Assembly: GCA_900473745.1 (NCBI GenBank)
Contig: UCMW01000023.1
Location: 1-61,209, forward strand
Length of the DNA: 61,209 nucleotides
Source of the DNA: Hyphomicrobiales bacterium
GTDB lineage: Bacteria; Pseudomonadota; Alphaproteobacteria; Rhizobiales; Rhizobiaceae
Reading direction: 5' to 3'
In this document: piece after piece, positions 35,165 to 44,226 of the stretch
How positions within the stretch are numbered: position 1 is the stretch's first letter
How the letters are laid out: every line of letters begins with the position of its first letter
The notes under the pieces: model-generated
What the model was told of the DNA's origin: nothing
Seen by the model: the letters and a program-made list of their open reading frames with translations, nothing else
Database searches by the model: none
Program-made: the position numbers and the translations under genes

Positions 35165-36295
35165 TCACTCCGCCGCCATCGCCATTGTCGCCTGGGCGAT
35201 CCGGGCACTCTTGCGGAAGTCGAGATCGCGGCTGACGAGGCGCTCGATGCCGGCGCCGGCATCGGCGAGCAGCTGGCGGTATCCCGTCACGGAGCGGGCA
35301 AACACGTTGTATATGATGACGGCCGGAATGGCCGCGACGAGACCTACGGCCGTCGCGAGAAGCGCTTCTGCGATACCCGGCGCCACGACCGCGAGATTGG
35401 TGGTCTGTGTCTCGGCAATGCCGATGAAGGAGTTCATGATGCCCCAGACGGTACCGAACAGGCCGACAAACGGTGCCGTCGAGCCGATACTCGCGAGTAC
35501 GCCGGTCCCATTCGACATCTGGCGTCCGGCGCGGGCCTCGATCCGCGCCAGCGCCGAAGCTACACGGTCCTTGACCCCATCACCACCGACCTGATCGATC
35601 GCGGCATCCGAAAGGCTCATTTCATGCTGGGCCGCGCGCACCATGGTCGCCACCACACCACCGCGCTTTTCGAGCGCCTGCAGCGCATCCTGCAACTGGC
35701 GCGCCTGGGTCACGGCCTTCAGGCCACGCTTGGCCCGGGTCCGCGCTCCGAAGAGCTGCAGCGACTTGGCAAGCCAGACCGTCCAGGTGAGCACGGAGGC
35801 AAATGCCAGCGAGATCATCACCGACTTCACGACCCAGTCGGCCGCCATAAACATGCCCTCGGGCGACAGGTCATGTGGAAGGCCGGCTCCCGCAGGCGCC
35901 GGTTCGGGCTGAGCAGAGCCAGGGGCCGGCGTCGACTGTGCCGGAGCAACCGCAGCGGGTTCAACCACCGTTGCATCCGGGCCAGTTGCTACCGGAGGAG
36001 TGTCCACTTGCATCGGAGCTGGAGCAGCCGGCGTTTCTGCCGCGGCAGGCGCAGGCGCCTCGACGGCGGGCGGAGATGCGACCGTCGGCGAAGCTGTTGG
36101 TGCGGCACCCGTCGGGGTCTCGCTTCCTGATCTGTCCGTGGTAGGAGCGGCCTGCGTCGCGGTCTGCGGAACAACGATCTGAGGCTGGCTCGCGCCTGGG
36201 CTCGCTTCCTGTGCATGAACGCCAGAGGCGGACAGGAGGATGGTCAGAAGTAGGCCAGATCGCTTGAGCGAAGGTCCCGAATGAGTGAGCGGCAT
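35165..36295 (-). CDS. exbB: TonB-system energizer ExbB
   Basis: A 376-residue inner-membrane protein forming the ExbB-ExbD channel. It has a signal peptide (core GLLLTILLSASGVHA), then an Ala/Pro/Thr-rich periplasmic extension (about 30-145), then the ExbB core with three membrane helices, including the VGLFGTVWGIMNSF segment and the AEALLATAVGLVAAIPAVI segment. The long N-terminal extension is normal for rhizobial ExbB. AAGGAG precedes the ATG at 36295. First gene of the TonB operon. Confidence 0.93.
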   Translation of the reverse strand: MPLTHSGPSLKRSGLLLTILLSASGVHAQEASPGASQPQIVVPQTATQAAPTTDRSGSETPTGAAPTASPTVASPPAVEAPAPAAAETPAAPAPMQVDTPPVATGPDATVVEPAAVAPAQSTPAPGSAQPEPAPAGAGLPHDLSPEGMFMAADWVVKSVMISLAFASVLTWTVWLAKSLQLFGARTRAKRGLKAVTQARQLQDALQALEKRGGVVATMVRAAQHEMSLSDAAIDQVGGDGVKDRVASALARIEARAGRQMSNGTGVLASIGSTAPFVGLFGTVWGIMNSFIGIAETQTTNLAVVAPGIAEALLATAVGLVAAIPAVIIYNVFARSVTGYRQLLADAGAGIERLVSRDLDFRKSARIAQATMAMAAE

Positions 36296-36369
36296 TGGGA
36301 GCTCCTTGTAAACTGATGATAAAAATCGGGCGCTTTGGGCCGCGCCATACGCTGCCCTCCCAATATAAA

Positions 36370-36390
36370 ACTTGATTGTCAGTGACAAGT
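36370..36390 (-). promoter_or_regulatory. Palindromic operator candidate upstream of exbB
   Basis: TTGTCA-N-TGACAA (36376-36388) is a perfect dyad, flanked by ACTTG/CAAGT arms. It overlaps a possible leftward promoter with TATATT near 36363-36368. TonB operons in rhizobia are usually iron-controlled through RirA or Irr, but this sequence is not an obvious match to either box. Confidence 0.4.
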
Positions 36391-36442
36391 AATAAAACAA
36401 GGCTGCCGCGGTTTTCCCGGGACGTGATCCCCCCGACGGTGC

Positions 36443-37372
36443 TCAACCGCGCCGCTGTTCCCGCTCGAACAGATCGAACACATCACCACGGCGGCAAAGC
36501 TCGGTTCCTGCGGTCATGACAGTGGCTGCACCCGCAGCCTGGCCGAGCCGGAACGCCTCCTCGATGTCGCGCCCCTCCGCCAAGGCCCAGACCATGCCTG
36601 CAACGAAACTGTCCCCCGCACCTGTCGCGGAGTTGACGGGGACGTCGATCGCCGGCAGGCGAATGATGCGATCTGCTGCGGCGAGAACCGCTCCATCCGC
36701 GCCAAGGGTCACCGCGATATACTCAGCGGCGCCCGTTCGAACACGGTCCTGTGCCGCGGGTCCGACTTCTTCATGTGTCAGCTTGCGTCCGAGAAATGCC
36801 TCGAACTCACCCAGGCTCGGCTTAACCAGGAACATGCGCGATCTGGAAAGGGCTTCAGACAGTGGAAGCCCCGACGTATCCAGCACCAGCCGCGCGCCCT
36901 TGGCGGCGACGATTTCGGCAAGCCGCACATAGGTATCGTCGGCCACCCCGCGTGGCAGGCTGCCACTCGCAACGATGATATCCGCATCGCTCGCTGCAAT
37001 CGCCTCGAAGACAGGCGCCAGTTCCACCTCCGTCACCAGCGGCCCCTCCGGGACGAAGCGATACTCGAGGTTGGTGGAGGTTTCATGCACCGCATAGGCG
37101 ACGCGTACCGGATCATGGATGGGAAAAGGCCGCTCGAAGATCGGCAATGGCTTCAGCATGGCTTCTAGCAATTCGCCCGTCGCTCCCCCAGAGAGAAACA
37201 TCAGGTCGCAGGTGCCGCCGAGCGTCGCGATGACGCGCGCGACATTGATCCCGCCACCGCCAGGAAACTGTTGCTGATTGTGCGTTCGCGTCTTGTGGGT
37301 GTGGCGCACGACCTCGGCATCGCTGGAGATGTCGATGGACGGATTGAGAGCGAGGCAAAGAATTTTCGTCAT
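36443..37372 (-). CDS. PfkB-family sugar-phosphate kinase (1-phosphofructokinase/Pfk-2 type)
   Basis: A 309-residue ribokinase-superfamily kinase. The N-terminal NPSIDIS and GGGGINVARV segments and the C-terminal NSATGAGDSFVAGM, with the catalytic Asp, match Pfk-2 and FruK. It would phosphorylate a sugar phosphate such as fructose 6-phosphate or 1-phosphate. It stands alone, 147 nt upstream of exbB in the same direction and divergent from ribE. No PTS or transporter gene adjoins, so the substrate is open. Confidence 0.85.
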   Translation of the reverse strand: MTKILCLALNPSIDISSDAEVVRHTHKTRTHNQQQFPGGGGINVARVIATLGGTCDLMFLSGGATGELLEAMLKPLPIFERPFPIHDPVRVAYAVHETSTNLEYRFVPEGPLVTEVELAPVFEAIAASDADIIVASGSLPRGVADDTYVRLAEIVAAKGARLVLDTSGLPLSEALSRSRMFLVKPSLGEFEAFLGRKLTHEEVGPAAQDRVRTGAAEYIAVTLGADGAVLAAADRIIRLPAIDVPVNSATGAGDSFVAGMVWALAEGRDIEEAFRLGQAAGAATVMTAGTELCRRGDVFDLFEREQRRG

Positions 37373-37598
37373 CGAATGACCACCAGATGGGAATTTAAAG
37401 CGCAGACTGCCGCATCCATACGACAGATCTAGGACAACGGGAGCAGGCCTGAAACCATGTCGAAGCTACACGCATACAACCAGCCTGTCCGTCTGGCGTT
37501 CCTGAAGTGATGAAATGCTGAACACAGAGATGCCAGATCGGGGATTGTCTTCGGCCTGCGAGACATTACCTTCGCTTCGCATCACCGAGGAAAGCTAC

Positions 37599-38219
37599 AT
37601 GTATACCGGCATCGTCCAGACCGTCGCCCCGATCAAGTCCATCATCCGTCATGATGGATACACCATCTTTTCGATCGAACTGCCGCAAAGGCTGATGATC
37701 GATCTGCAGATCGGCGCCAGTGTCAACGTGGAAGGCGTCTGCCTGTCCGTGACATCAATGCAAGGCACCACCGTGACCTTCGACGCGATGGATGCGACTC
37801 TGGAGCGGACCAATCTCGGCTCACTCAATGCAGGCGATGGCGTGAACATCGAACGCTCGGCCAAACCGACCGACGAAAACGGTGGACACAACATTGCCGG
37901 GCACATCGCAACCACCGCGGAGCTCGTCGGCGCGAAGATGGAAATGCCGGGCGCCCATATCCGCTTCCGGATGCCCGAAGACTGGGCCAAATACGTCTTC
38001 AAGCGCGGCTATCTCGCGGTCAATGGCGCCAGCCTGACGGTGGCGGAATCCGAGGGTGACGAATTCACGATCAACCTGATCCCGGAAACCCTGCGCCAGA
38101 CGACTTTTCCGCGCTACAAGCCGGGCGATGCCTTGAACATCGAGGTCGACCACCAGACCATGGTCATGGTCGACGTCGTGGAACGAACGCTCGAACGCCT
38201 GATGTCAAAGCGCGGCTGA
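37599..38219 (+). CDS. ribE: Riboflavin synthase, alpha subunit
   Basis: A 206-residue enzyme that dismutates two 6,7-dimethyl-8-ribityllumazine molecules to riboflavin. Two homologous lumazine-binding barrels start with MYTGIVQ and, at about residue 100, GGHNIAGHI. The C-terminal helix mediates trimerisation. The ATG at 37599 has GAGGAAA upstream; an earlier start at 37515 would add 28 unrelated residues. No FMN riboswitch is seen upstream. It is unlinked to other rib genes, so a second copy may exist. Confidence 0.92.
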   Translation: MYTGIVQTVAPIKSIIRHDGYTIFSIELPQRLMIDLQIGASVNVEGVCLSVTSMQGTTVTFDAMDATLERTNLGSLNAGDGVNIERSAKPTDENGGHNIAGHIATTAELVGAKMEMPGAHIRFRMPEDWAKYVFKRGYLAVNGASLTVAESEGDEFTINLIPETLRQTTFPRYKPGDALNIEVDHQTMVMVDVVERTLERLMSKRG

Positions 38220-38231
38220 CCAGACGTCGGG

Positions 38232-38624
38232 TCAGTGGCCGCTATGCGGCCGCCGCGCTGGGACGTCATTCATCAACGACACGAGCACCTGCCGGTAGTC
38301 AGCCGGTTTCGCCGCGCAGAGTTCCGGCGGAATGCCCTTGTCCTCGATCTCCTTGATCGCCGAACCCGATACGATGCGAAATGGTATTCCATTGCGTCGC
38401 AGCTTCTGCACGATCGGCGTCACGGTTCCATCCTTAACCATGAAGTCGAGTATCGCGCCCGAGATGTGCTCTGTCTCCAGAATCTCGAGTGCGTCGCGCA
38501 CCGTTTCAGTGGTGATGACATTGACGCCGGCGCGCGCAACGGCGTCGGCAGCGTCCATAGAGATGAAAACATCGTCTTCAACGATGAGGATCGTATCAAT
38601 GGCGAGGGCCTGTCCTTGTCGCAT
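38232..38624 (-). CDS. Single-domain response regulator
   Basis: A 130-residue CheY-like receiver without output domain. The acidic pocket is E16-D17-D18 (IVEDDVFIS), the phospho-acceptor is Asp60 (AILDFMVKDG) and the conserved lysine is K106 (CAAKPADY). It meets ribE tail to tail. Such stand-alone receivers act in phosphorelays; several in rhizobia modulate the general stress response, but no partner kinase is adjacent. Confidence 0.85.
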   Translation of the reverse strand: MRQGQALAIDTILIVEDDVFISMDAADAVARAGVNVITTETVRDALEILETEHISGAILDFMVKDGTVTPIVQKLRRNGIPFRIVSGSAIKEIEDKGIPPELCAAKPADYRQVLVSLMNDVPARRPHSGH

Positions 38625-38717
38625 CTTGAGTCTCCCTTTGCCTCCACAACGCCGCTCGCCCCGCTTTGTTCAGTTTTTCGTAAAATGCCAAACAGTATGG
38701 TAAACAACATGTTAAGT

Positions 38718-38741
38718 GGAACAATGCGTTCCATCTCCGTT
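38718..38741 (+). promoter_or_regulatory. EcfG-like promoter, non-ideal spacing
   Basis: GGAAC (38718-38722) and CGTT (38738-38741) are separated by 15 nt, one less than the usual EcfG spacing. The -35 lies within TGGAAC-N5-GTTCCA, so GGAAC is present on both strands of the region between the response regulator and the small stress gene. Confidence 0.4.
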
Positions 38742-38838
38742 GAGCACGCAGGCGTAAGCTTGCTTCCTCGCGCTGGCATCCATGGAACAACCCCACAAGC
38801 CCGGCGTTTCTTCCGCAACTCAAATTGGGAGATTGGAC

Positions 38839-39216
38839 ATGCAGATCATTGGTACCGAAGTCACTGAAGCAGCGGGTACGAACGAGGGTTTCCTCGTGGA
38901 GTTCATGGGGGACGGCGGAGAGCGCATTTCCGTGCGTCTGGCACAATCTGAAAATGGTGGCTTGAGCCGCGACAATGCGCTTGCCAAGGCCCAGGTGGTT
39001 CTGTTGCAGGCCAGCCGTTTCGGATACTCCGACACGACAGAAGACGATGCGAACTCTGAGCCCAGCGATGCGGTCGAAAGCCTGCGCCAGGAGCAGGGCG
39101 AACGCGGGCGCGGTGACAGTGAGCTGGAAGAGGGTCTGGAAGACACATTCCCGGCGAGCGATCCAGTTTCCGCAACCCATACCTCGACCGCCGGCACAGC
39201 CGATAACAAGCACTGA
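38839..39216 (+). CDS. Small acidic protein with DTFPASDP motif
   Basis: A 125-residue protein of unknown function. The N-terminal half looks like a small folded domain (IIGTEVTEAAG to LLQASRFGY); the C-terminal half is acidic and disordered, ending with LEEGLEDTFPASDPVSAT. That C-terminal motif recurs in many small alphaproteobacterial proteins linked to the general stress response. The ATG at 38839 has GGGAGA about 6 nt upstream; an earlier in-frame start at 38782 is less likely. A GGAAC/CGTT pair upstream fits stress control. Confidence 0.65.
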   Translation: MQIIGTEVTEAAGTNEGFLVEFMGDGGERISVRLAQSENGGLSRDNALAKAQVVLLQASRFGYSDTTEDDANSEPSDAVESLRQEQGERGRGDSELEEGLEDTFPASDPVSATHTSTAGTADNKH

Positions 39217-39257
39217 CCAAATGCGATGGGCATCACCCGGTGCCCATCGCTCTCGAC

Positions 39258-39786
39258 ATGCCATCGGAACTGACCAGTTTCGGCACAGCCACCACCATGG
39301 AGCTCTCAGCCATGGTCATCCGGCCGCTGATTGCTCTTGCTTGCGGCGCAGCCGTCCGCTTCGAACGGAAATGGCGCCTCCATGCAGCGGGGCTTCGAAC
39401 CCACTTTCCTCGTCTGTCTTTCGGCAGCGATCGTCGTAATCCTCACGATCGAAATCGCCTATCATTCGGCTTTCCAGGCAGAAGGGGTCCGTCTTGACCC
39501 CATCCGTCTGATTGAAGCCGTGGCGGCAGGCGTCGCCTTGCTCGCGGCAGGCATGATCGTCTTCAACAAGGGTCAGATTAAGGGCCTGAACACCGGCGCC
39601 GCGCTCTGGTTGCCAGATGAATCGGCCTCGCCTGCGGGCCGGTTCTGGCAGATCGGCCTCATCGCGACAGTGTTTGTGGTTCGCGTGCTCTGGTTGATCC
39701 ACCGGCTCGAAAATCACCTCCCGCTCCGCCCCGCGCCCCTGGCTGACCCCGGACCGACTGTCCGAGATCAGCGAAGCAGGCTCTGA
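39258..39786 (+). pseudogene. MgtC/SapB-family membrane protein, frameshifted
   Basis: Two adjoining frames together encode an MgtC-like protein. The first (from ATG 39258) gives LIALACGAAVRFERKWRLHAA then GLRTH, matching the family's GLERE...AGLRTH. The second continues with LVCLSAAIVVIL, then LDPIRLIEAV and KGQIKGLNTGAALW, matching the family's core, and ends at 39786. The switch lies at the TTT run 39405-39407; removing one T joins the frames perfectly. Either the gene is recently inactivated or the base is a sequencing error. The 3' end overlaps the convergent SDR gene by 19 nt. Confidence 0.75.
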
Positions 39787-40556
39787 CCGCCATCTACCCA
39801 GATGGGCGTGCCCGTCACGTGACGGGACGCATCCGAGGCGAGGAATGCGATGACATCGGCCACCTCTTCAGCCGTGCCGGGTTTACCTCCCGTAAGTGGG
39901 ATATCGCCTTCCGGAAACTCGACCGGCACTATGGCCTTCCGCTCTTTGCGCGTCTGGGTGTTGTCGTCGATTTCCGTATCGATGGCACCCGGGCATACGG
40001 CATTGATGCGGATGTTATGCCGACCGAGTTCGAGCGCGAGTTGCTGCACCATGGCGAGCTGCGCTGCCTTGGTGGCGGAGTAAGCTGTCGCGCCCGGCGT
40101 CGTAAACGTCCGCGTACCGTTGATCGACGACACTACGATGATGGACCCGCCGCTCTGCTTCAAATGCCGCACGCAATGATGAAGCGTCAGATAGGTCCCT
40201 CTGAGGTTGACGGCGATAGTGCTGTCGAATTCTTCCGGTTTCAGATCATCGATCGGTGCCCATGTGCCATTGATGCCCGCATTGGCGACCACGATCTGCA
40301 GTCCATCTCGCGCAGTGACCAGCCGCTCGACAGCCTGCGCCATCTGCCCTGCATGGCTGACATCCGCTACCAATACGAGACCCTCCCCACCATCGGCGCG
40401 AATCTCGTCGAGCGTTTGCCTCAATTCATCCTCTGTTCTGCCGAGCAGTGCGACGAATGCGCCGCCGCTTGCCAGCCGCAGAGACGTTGCCCTCCCGATA
40501 CCGGATCCTGCGCCCGTAACCAATGCTGTCTTCCGTTCAAACGGTTTGGGGTTCAT
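39768..40556 (-). CDS. Short-chain dehydrogenase/reductase
   Basis: A 262-residue classical SDR. The cofactor motif TGAGSGIG is near residue 15, the NAG motif in VVANAGING, the active-site serine in IIVVSSINGT, and YxxxK in AYSATKAA. The ATG at 40556 overlaps the DUF3008 gene stop, so the two are translationally coupled; the frame continues upstream but without homology. Substrate unknown. Co-transcription with a stress protein behind an EcfG-like promoter suggests a role in stationary or osmotic stress. Confidence 0.9.
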   Translation of the reverse strand: MNPKPFERKTALVTGAGSGIGRATSLRLASGGAFVALLGRTEDELRQTLDEIRADGGEGLVLVADVSHAGQMAQAVERLVTARDGLQIVVANAGINGTWAPIDDLKPEEFDSTIAVNLRGTYLTLHHCVRHLKQSGGSIIVVSSINGTRTFTTPGATAYSATKAAQLAMVQQLALELGRHNIRINAVCPGAIDTEIDDNTQTRKERKAIVPVEFPEGDIPLTGGKPGTAEEVADVIAFLASDASRHVTGTPIWVDGGQSLLR

Positions 40557-40744
40557 GAGCGATCCTCGACATGCTCTGGCTTGCCCTTGCGCTTCACGGA
40601 AGCCAGATCCTCGAGTTCCTTCTCGCTCATGCTTTTCTCCATGCTGCGGGATGCCCCCTTCAACTCGGATTTCTTCGTCTCTCCGCGTTTGGCAGAAAGC
40701 GCCGCACCGGCCGCTTTCTGTTGTGCTTTCGATTTCGCTGGCAT
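40553..40744 (-). CDS. DUF3008 small basic stress protein
   Basis: A 63-residue, Lys/Ser/Ala-rich, probably disordered protein of the DUF3008 family, recognisable from its MPAKSKAQQKAAGAALSAKR start and the C-terminal KRKGKPEHV. Its function is unknown; homologues are induced in alphaproteobacterial stress regulons. It starts a two-gene operon with the SDR (4-nt overlap). An EcfG-like promoter lies 46 nt upstream. Confidence 0.85.
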   Translation of the reverse strand: MPAKSKAQQKAAGAALSAKRGETKKSELKGASRSMEKSMSEKELEDLASVKRKGKPEHVEDRS

Positions 40745-40789
40745 GGAGTTCTCCTCGGTTCTGACCCAACAGGGAGGCACGAGCGAGAG

Positions 40790-40814
40790 AACCGCCAGCG
40801 TCTTCGAAGGTTCC
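40790..40814 (-). promoter_or_regulatory. EcfG-like promoter of the DUF3008-SDR operon
   Basis: On the minus strand GGAAC (40814-40810), 16 nt, then GGTT (40793-40790). The GGAAC-N18-TT spacing matches the rhizobial EcfG/RpoE2 consensus, with one mismatch in the -10 element. Confidence 0.55.
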
Positions 40815-40886
40815 CACAGGTCAGCGGCGGAACAAAGCCACGCGCTGGTGAATTAAGCAGCGCAACTCCACACATTCGAGGATCAA

Positions 40887-42965
40887 ATGGACGCCAAGAG
40901 CACGCATTTCACCGTCATGCCCGGCGAGTGGCACCAACTCGGAGCGTGCTTCGACGGCGAGGGCACCAACTTTGCACTCTTCTCGGCCCATGCCGAACGT
41001 GTGGAACTCTGCCTGTTCGACGAGACTGGCAGTGTCGAAATCGCCCGGATCGAGCTCCCGGAATATACGAACGAAGTCTGGCATGGATATCTGCCGGGCG
41101 TGAAGCCGGGCCAGCTTTACGGCTATCGGGTGCACGGCCCCTACGACCCCGAACGTGGCCACCGCTTCAACCCGAACAAGCTTGTCTTGGATCCGTATGC
41201 GCGTGACCTCGTCGGTGATTTCGCCTGGTCGAAGGCGCATTTCGGCTACGATCTGGACGCCGAGGAAAAAGACCTGTCCTTCAACGATCTAGACAGCGCG
41301 CCGTGTTCGCCGAAGTGCCGTGTCGTCGATTCCGCCGAGAGCCGTCTCTACAACGGCTTCAATCGTATCCCCTGGGCCGAGACGATCGTCTACGAAACCC
41401 ATGTGAAGGGCTTTACCAAGCTCAACCCGGCCATCCCCGAGGAGCTTCGGGGCACATTCGAGGGGCTGGGCCACAAGGCTGCGGTCGATTACGTAAAAAG
41501 CCTTGGCATCACGTCGATCGAACTCTTGCCAGTGCACGCCTTCCCCGATGACAGCCATCTCATGGACAAGGGCCTGCACAATTTCTGGGGCTACAACACG
41601 ATCGGTTTCTTCTCGCCCGCAAGCCGATACTATGGTCCAAAGGGTCTCGCCGGCTTCCGGGATATGGTGCGCGCTTTCCACGACGCCGGCATCGAAGTCA
41701 TCCTTGACGTCGTCTACAACCACACGGCCGAAGGCAATGAACTCGGCCCAACTCTGTCCTTCAAGGGCATCGACAACTTTTCCTATTACCGCACCCTTCC
41801 CGACAACCACCGCTACTATATCAACGACACCGGAACCGGGAACACCGTCAACACCTCTCACCCGCGTGTCCTGCAGATGGTCATGGACAGCCTGCGCTAC
41901 TGGGCCGAGGAGATGCATGTTGACGGCTTCCGTTTCGATCTCGGCACTATCCTCGGTCGCGAGCCGGAAGGTTTCGACCAGCGCGGCGGCTTCTTCGACG
42001 CTGTCACGCAGGACCCGGTGCTCTCCAAGGTCAAGCTTATCGGAGAACCCTGGGACATTGGTCCGGGCGGCTATCAGGTCGGCGGCTTCCCGCCCGGCTG
42101 GGCCGAGTGGAACGACAAGTATCGCGATTCGACGCGCGAATACTGGTTGAACGCTGACAACACATCTCAGGACTTCGCGGCCCGCCTCCTCGGTTCTGGC
42201 GACATCTACGACCTGCGCGGCCGCCGCCCCTGGGCAAGCGTCAACTTCATCACGGCGCATGACGGGTTCACCCTCAACGACCTCGTTTCCTACGACCAGA
42301 AGCACAATGACGCCAATGGTGAAGACAACAGGGACGGCCACGACCACAATCGCAGCCACAATTATGGTCATGAGGGTCCGACCGACGACGCAGAAATCAA
42401 CGCGATCCGCGACCGCCAGAAGCGCAACTTCCTGGCCACACTGTTCTTCTCGCATGGCACGCCGATGCTGCTGGCCGGCGACGAGTTGGGACGCTCCCAG
42501 ATGGGCAACAACAACGGCTATTGCCAGGACAGTGAAATCAGCTGGCTGCACTGGGAAAATTTGCCGGAGACCTGCGAAGAGCTGAGAGAATTCAGCCGCC
42601 GCCTTATCGCGCTCCGCAAGGCCCAACCACTCCTGCGTCGCGCGAACTGGCGCGACGGCATGATCATCGATTGGTACAATGTCGATGGCGGCCGGCAGGA
42701 GAACGAGCATTGGCTGGAGGGCAACCCGCTTGCCTTGAAACTGCTGCGCCCCGATCTCGAGGGCGAGCATGATGTCTGGCCTGAAATCCTGCTCCTGTTC
42801 AACCCGATCGCAGAGGACATCGATTTTGCCTTGCCCGACACCGGCGGTGGGAGCTGGCAGCTTGAACTGACTACCTTCGATACAGATCGAAGAGGCGATG
42901 TCGCCGAGGAAGGCCACACTTTCGGGCTTCAAGCCCGATCACTCGCGCTTTTCAGGCGAGCCTAA
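40887..42965 (+). CDS. glgX: Glycogen debranching enzyme GlgX
   Basis: A 692-residue GH13 isoamylase-type enzyme hydrolysing alpha-1,6 branches in glycogen. An N-terminal CBM48 domain (about 10-110) precedes the TIM barrel; the catalytic triad lies in VDGFRFDLGTI (Asp), KLIGEPWDIG (Glu) and FITAHDGFTLNDL (Asp). A C-terminal beta domain closes it. It is outside a glg operon, divergent from the DUF3008-SDR operon. In rhizobia such copies may serve glycogen or trehalose metabolism (treX role with treYZ); no treYZ is present here. Confidence 0.95.
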   Translation: MDAKSTHFTVMPGEWHQLGACFDGEGTNFALFSAHAERVELCLFDETGSVEIARIELPEYTNEVWHGYLPGVKPGQLYGYRVHGPYDPERGHRFNPNKLVLDPYARDLVGDFAWSKAHFGYDLDAEEKDLSFNDLDSAPCSPKCRVVDSAESRLYNGFNRIPWAETIVYETHVKGFTKLNPAIPEELRGTFEGLGHKAAVDYVKSLGITSIELLPVHAFPDDSHLMDKGLHNFWGYNTIGFFSPASRYYGPKGLAGFRDMVRAFHDAGIEVILDVVYNHTAEGNELGPTLSFKGIDNFSYYRTLPDNHRYYINDTGTGNTVNTSHPRVLQMVMDSLRYWAEEMHVDGFRFDLGTILGREPEGFDQRGGFFDAVTQDPVLSKVKLIGEPWDIGPGGYQVGGFPPGWAEWNDKYRDSTREYWLNADNTSQDFAARLLGSGDIYDLRGRRPWASVNFITAHDGFTLNDLVSYDQKHNDANGEDNRDGHDHNRSHNYGHEGPTDDAEINAIRDRQKRNFLATLFFSHGTPMLLAGDELGRSQMGNNNGYCQDSEISWLHWENLPETCEELREFSRRLIALRKAQPLLRRANWRDGMIIDWYNVDGGRQENEHWLEGNPLALKLLRPDLEGEHDVWPEILLLFNPIAEDIDFALPDTGGGSWQLELTTFDTDRRGDVAEEGHTFGLQARSLALFRRA

Positions 42966-42975
42966 ACCAGAACGA

Positions 42976-43983
42976 TCAGCTCTGCGCCGCCCGCTGAAGC
43001 ACCTCGAAATCATAAAGCTGCCCGGCGACAGAAATGCGTCGGGCGGAGATGACAACCGAGACAACCGTTCCGGACGCATCGCGAACCTCGCCGTGCATGC
43101 CGGTATATCCCCCGTCCCTGTCCAGCAGCATGAGACGTTCGGTTCGTGCCTCGCTGCCAGAGACGACACCTGATGCGACCATTTCGCTGCCACGGATCTC
43201 GTCCCAGTTCTTCCCGACCAGATCGAGATAGGCCTGATTCACGCGGACATAACGGGAGCTTTTCTGTCCGATACTGGAGATCGAGAAGGCGACCGGAGAA
43301 AGCTCGAAGAGAGCCTGGATCACAGGGCCTGAAAGGGCGGTCGCTTCCGCCTGCTCGATGACCTCTCGAGAGATCAGCCTGTCCTCGTTCGCTGCAGACA
43401 TCTCGTAGTCGGCCGGCATGGCCAATTCGTCCCGGAGAACAGCGACGAACCGCCAGAGATCAACTTCCAGGAACGGAGGTTTGTGCGTGTCATTGACGCC
43501 TTCCAGTAGCGCTGGCAGCGCCGCGATCGCACTCGACAGACGTTGGGTTTCCTTGGGGCTGCGAGCCTCGTCGAGCAGCGTCTGCAACTTCCCAAGCGCT
43601 ATTGCGTGCAGGAGCGCATAGGCCTGCTGCAACTTCTCGGACCGTTCAGCTTCCACCTCTTGGAGGAGGCGAGAACCATCGGCGACGGGCAGTGCCTCGA
43701 GCAAAGCCCAGATATTGCGCTCCTGTGGACACTCCTCGTTCTGGGCTACTCCCTGCGGTGCATAGCGAATGAGACTGAGGATCGTCTCGACACCGAAACT
43801 GTTCACGTCGGTAGACACGGCTTGACCGTTGTCGCCGGCTCTGAGCGCTGTCAGACGCGTTGGCCCACCATTGTCATCGAAATAGACAGAGACTTCTGAG
43901 ACAGTTTCCGGAAATTCGAGCCAGGGATGTTCACTGCGAAACGCCGTCAGCGCAGCAGCGTCGAGAACTGTCAGAGCATACAT
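42976..43983 (-). CDS. PAS-domain protein of unknown function
   Basis: A 335-residue soluble protein. Residues about 1-110 form an unrecognised N-terminal region, about 110-200 are helical with coiled-coil character, and about 230-330 form a PAS fold (FELSPVAFSISSI, YVRVNQAYLDLVGKNWDEI, RLMLLDRDGGYTGMHGEV). No kinase, cyclase or DNA-binding output is present, so it may be a sensor adapter. GGAGGTGTCC directly precedes the ATG at 43983. It converges with glgX, 10 nt away. Confidence 0.75.
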   Translation of the reverse strand: MYALTVLDAAALTAFRSEHPWLEFPETVSEVSVYFDDNGGPTRLTALRAGDNGQAVSTDVNSFGVETILSLIRYAPQGVAQNEECPQERNIWALLEALPVADGSRLLQEVEAERSEKLQQAYALLHAIALGKLQTLLDEARSPKETQRLSSAIAALPALLEGVNDTHKPPFLEVDLWRFVAVLRDELAMPADYEMSAANEDRLISREVIEQAEATALSGPVIQALFELSPVAFSISSIGQKSSRYVRVNQAYLDLVGKNWDEIRGSEMVASGVVSGSEARTERLMLLDRDGGYTGMHGEVRDASGTVVSVVISARRISVAGQLYDFEVLQRAAQS

Positions 43984-44226
43984 GGACACCTCCTCCACAA
44001 TCGGCTGGGAGTGCCCTGCACCCGCATCCCGCTCCATAGAGCAGGAATCGCCTTACATCAGCATAAAGCAAATTACCGGGCCTCTGCACGCGTTTCTACG
44101 AGCCCACAAGTATATGAATGTTTATGCTGGCAAGGAGCGGCTTTGAAGTTGTCGCAAGAATGCGACATCCCGGCGCCGAACAATTGATGTGCTCGGGCGC
44201 CGGAACGTTCATTGCGAGAGAAGAAT

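Noticed and set aside
37373..37598. FMN riboswitch before riboflavin synthase
   Set aside because: The conserved RFN blocks are not present.
44170..44203. Inverted repeat CCGGCGCC / GGCGCCGG with 18-nt loop
   Set aside because: No T run on either strand and a long loop; not a convincing terminator, and no other role is supported.
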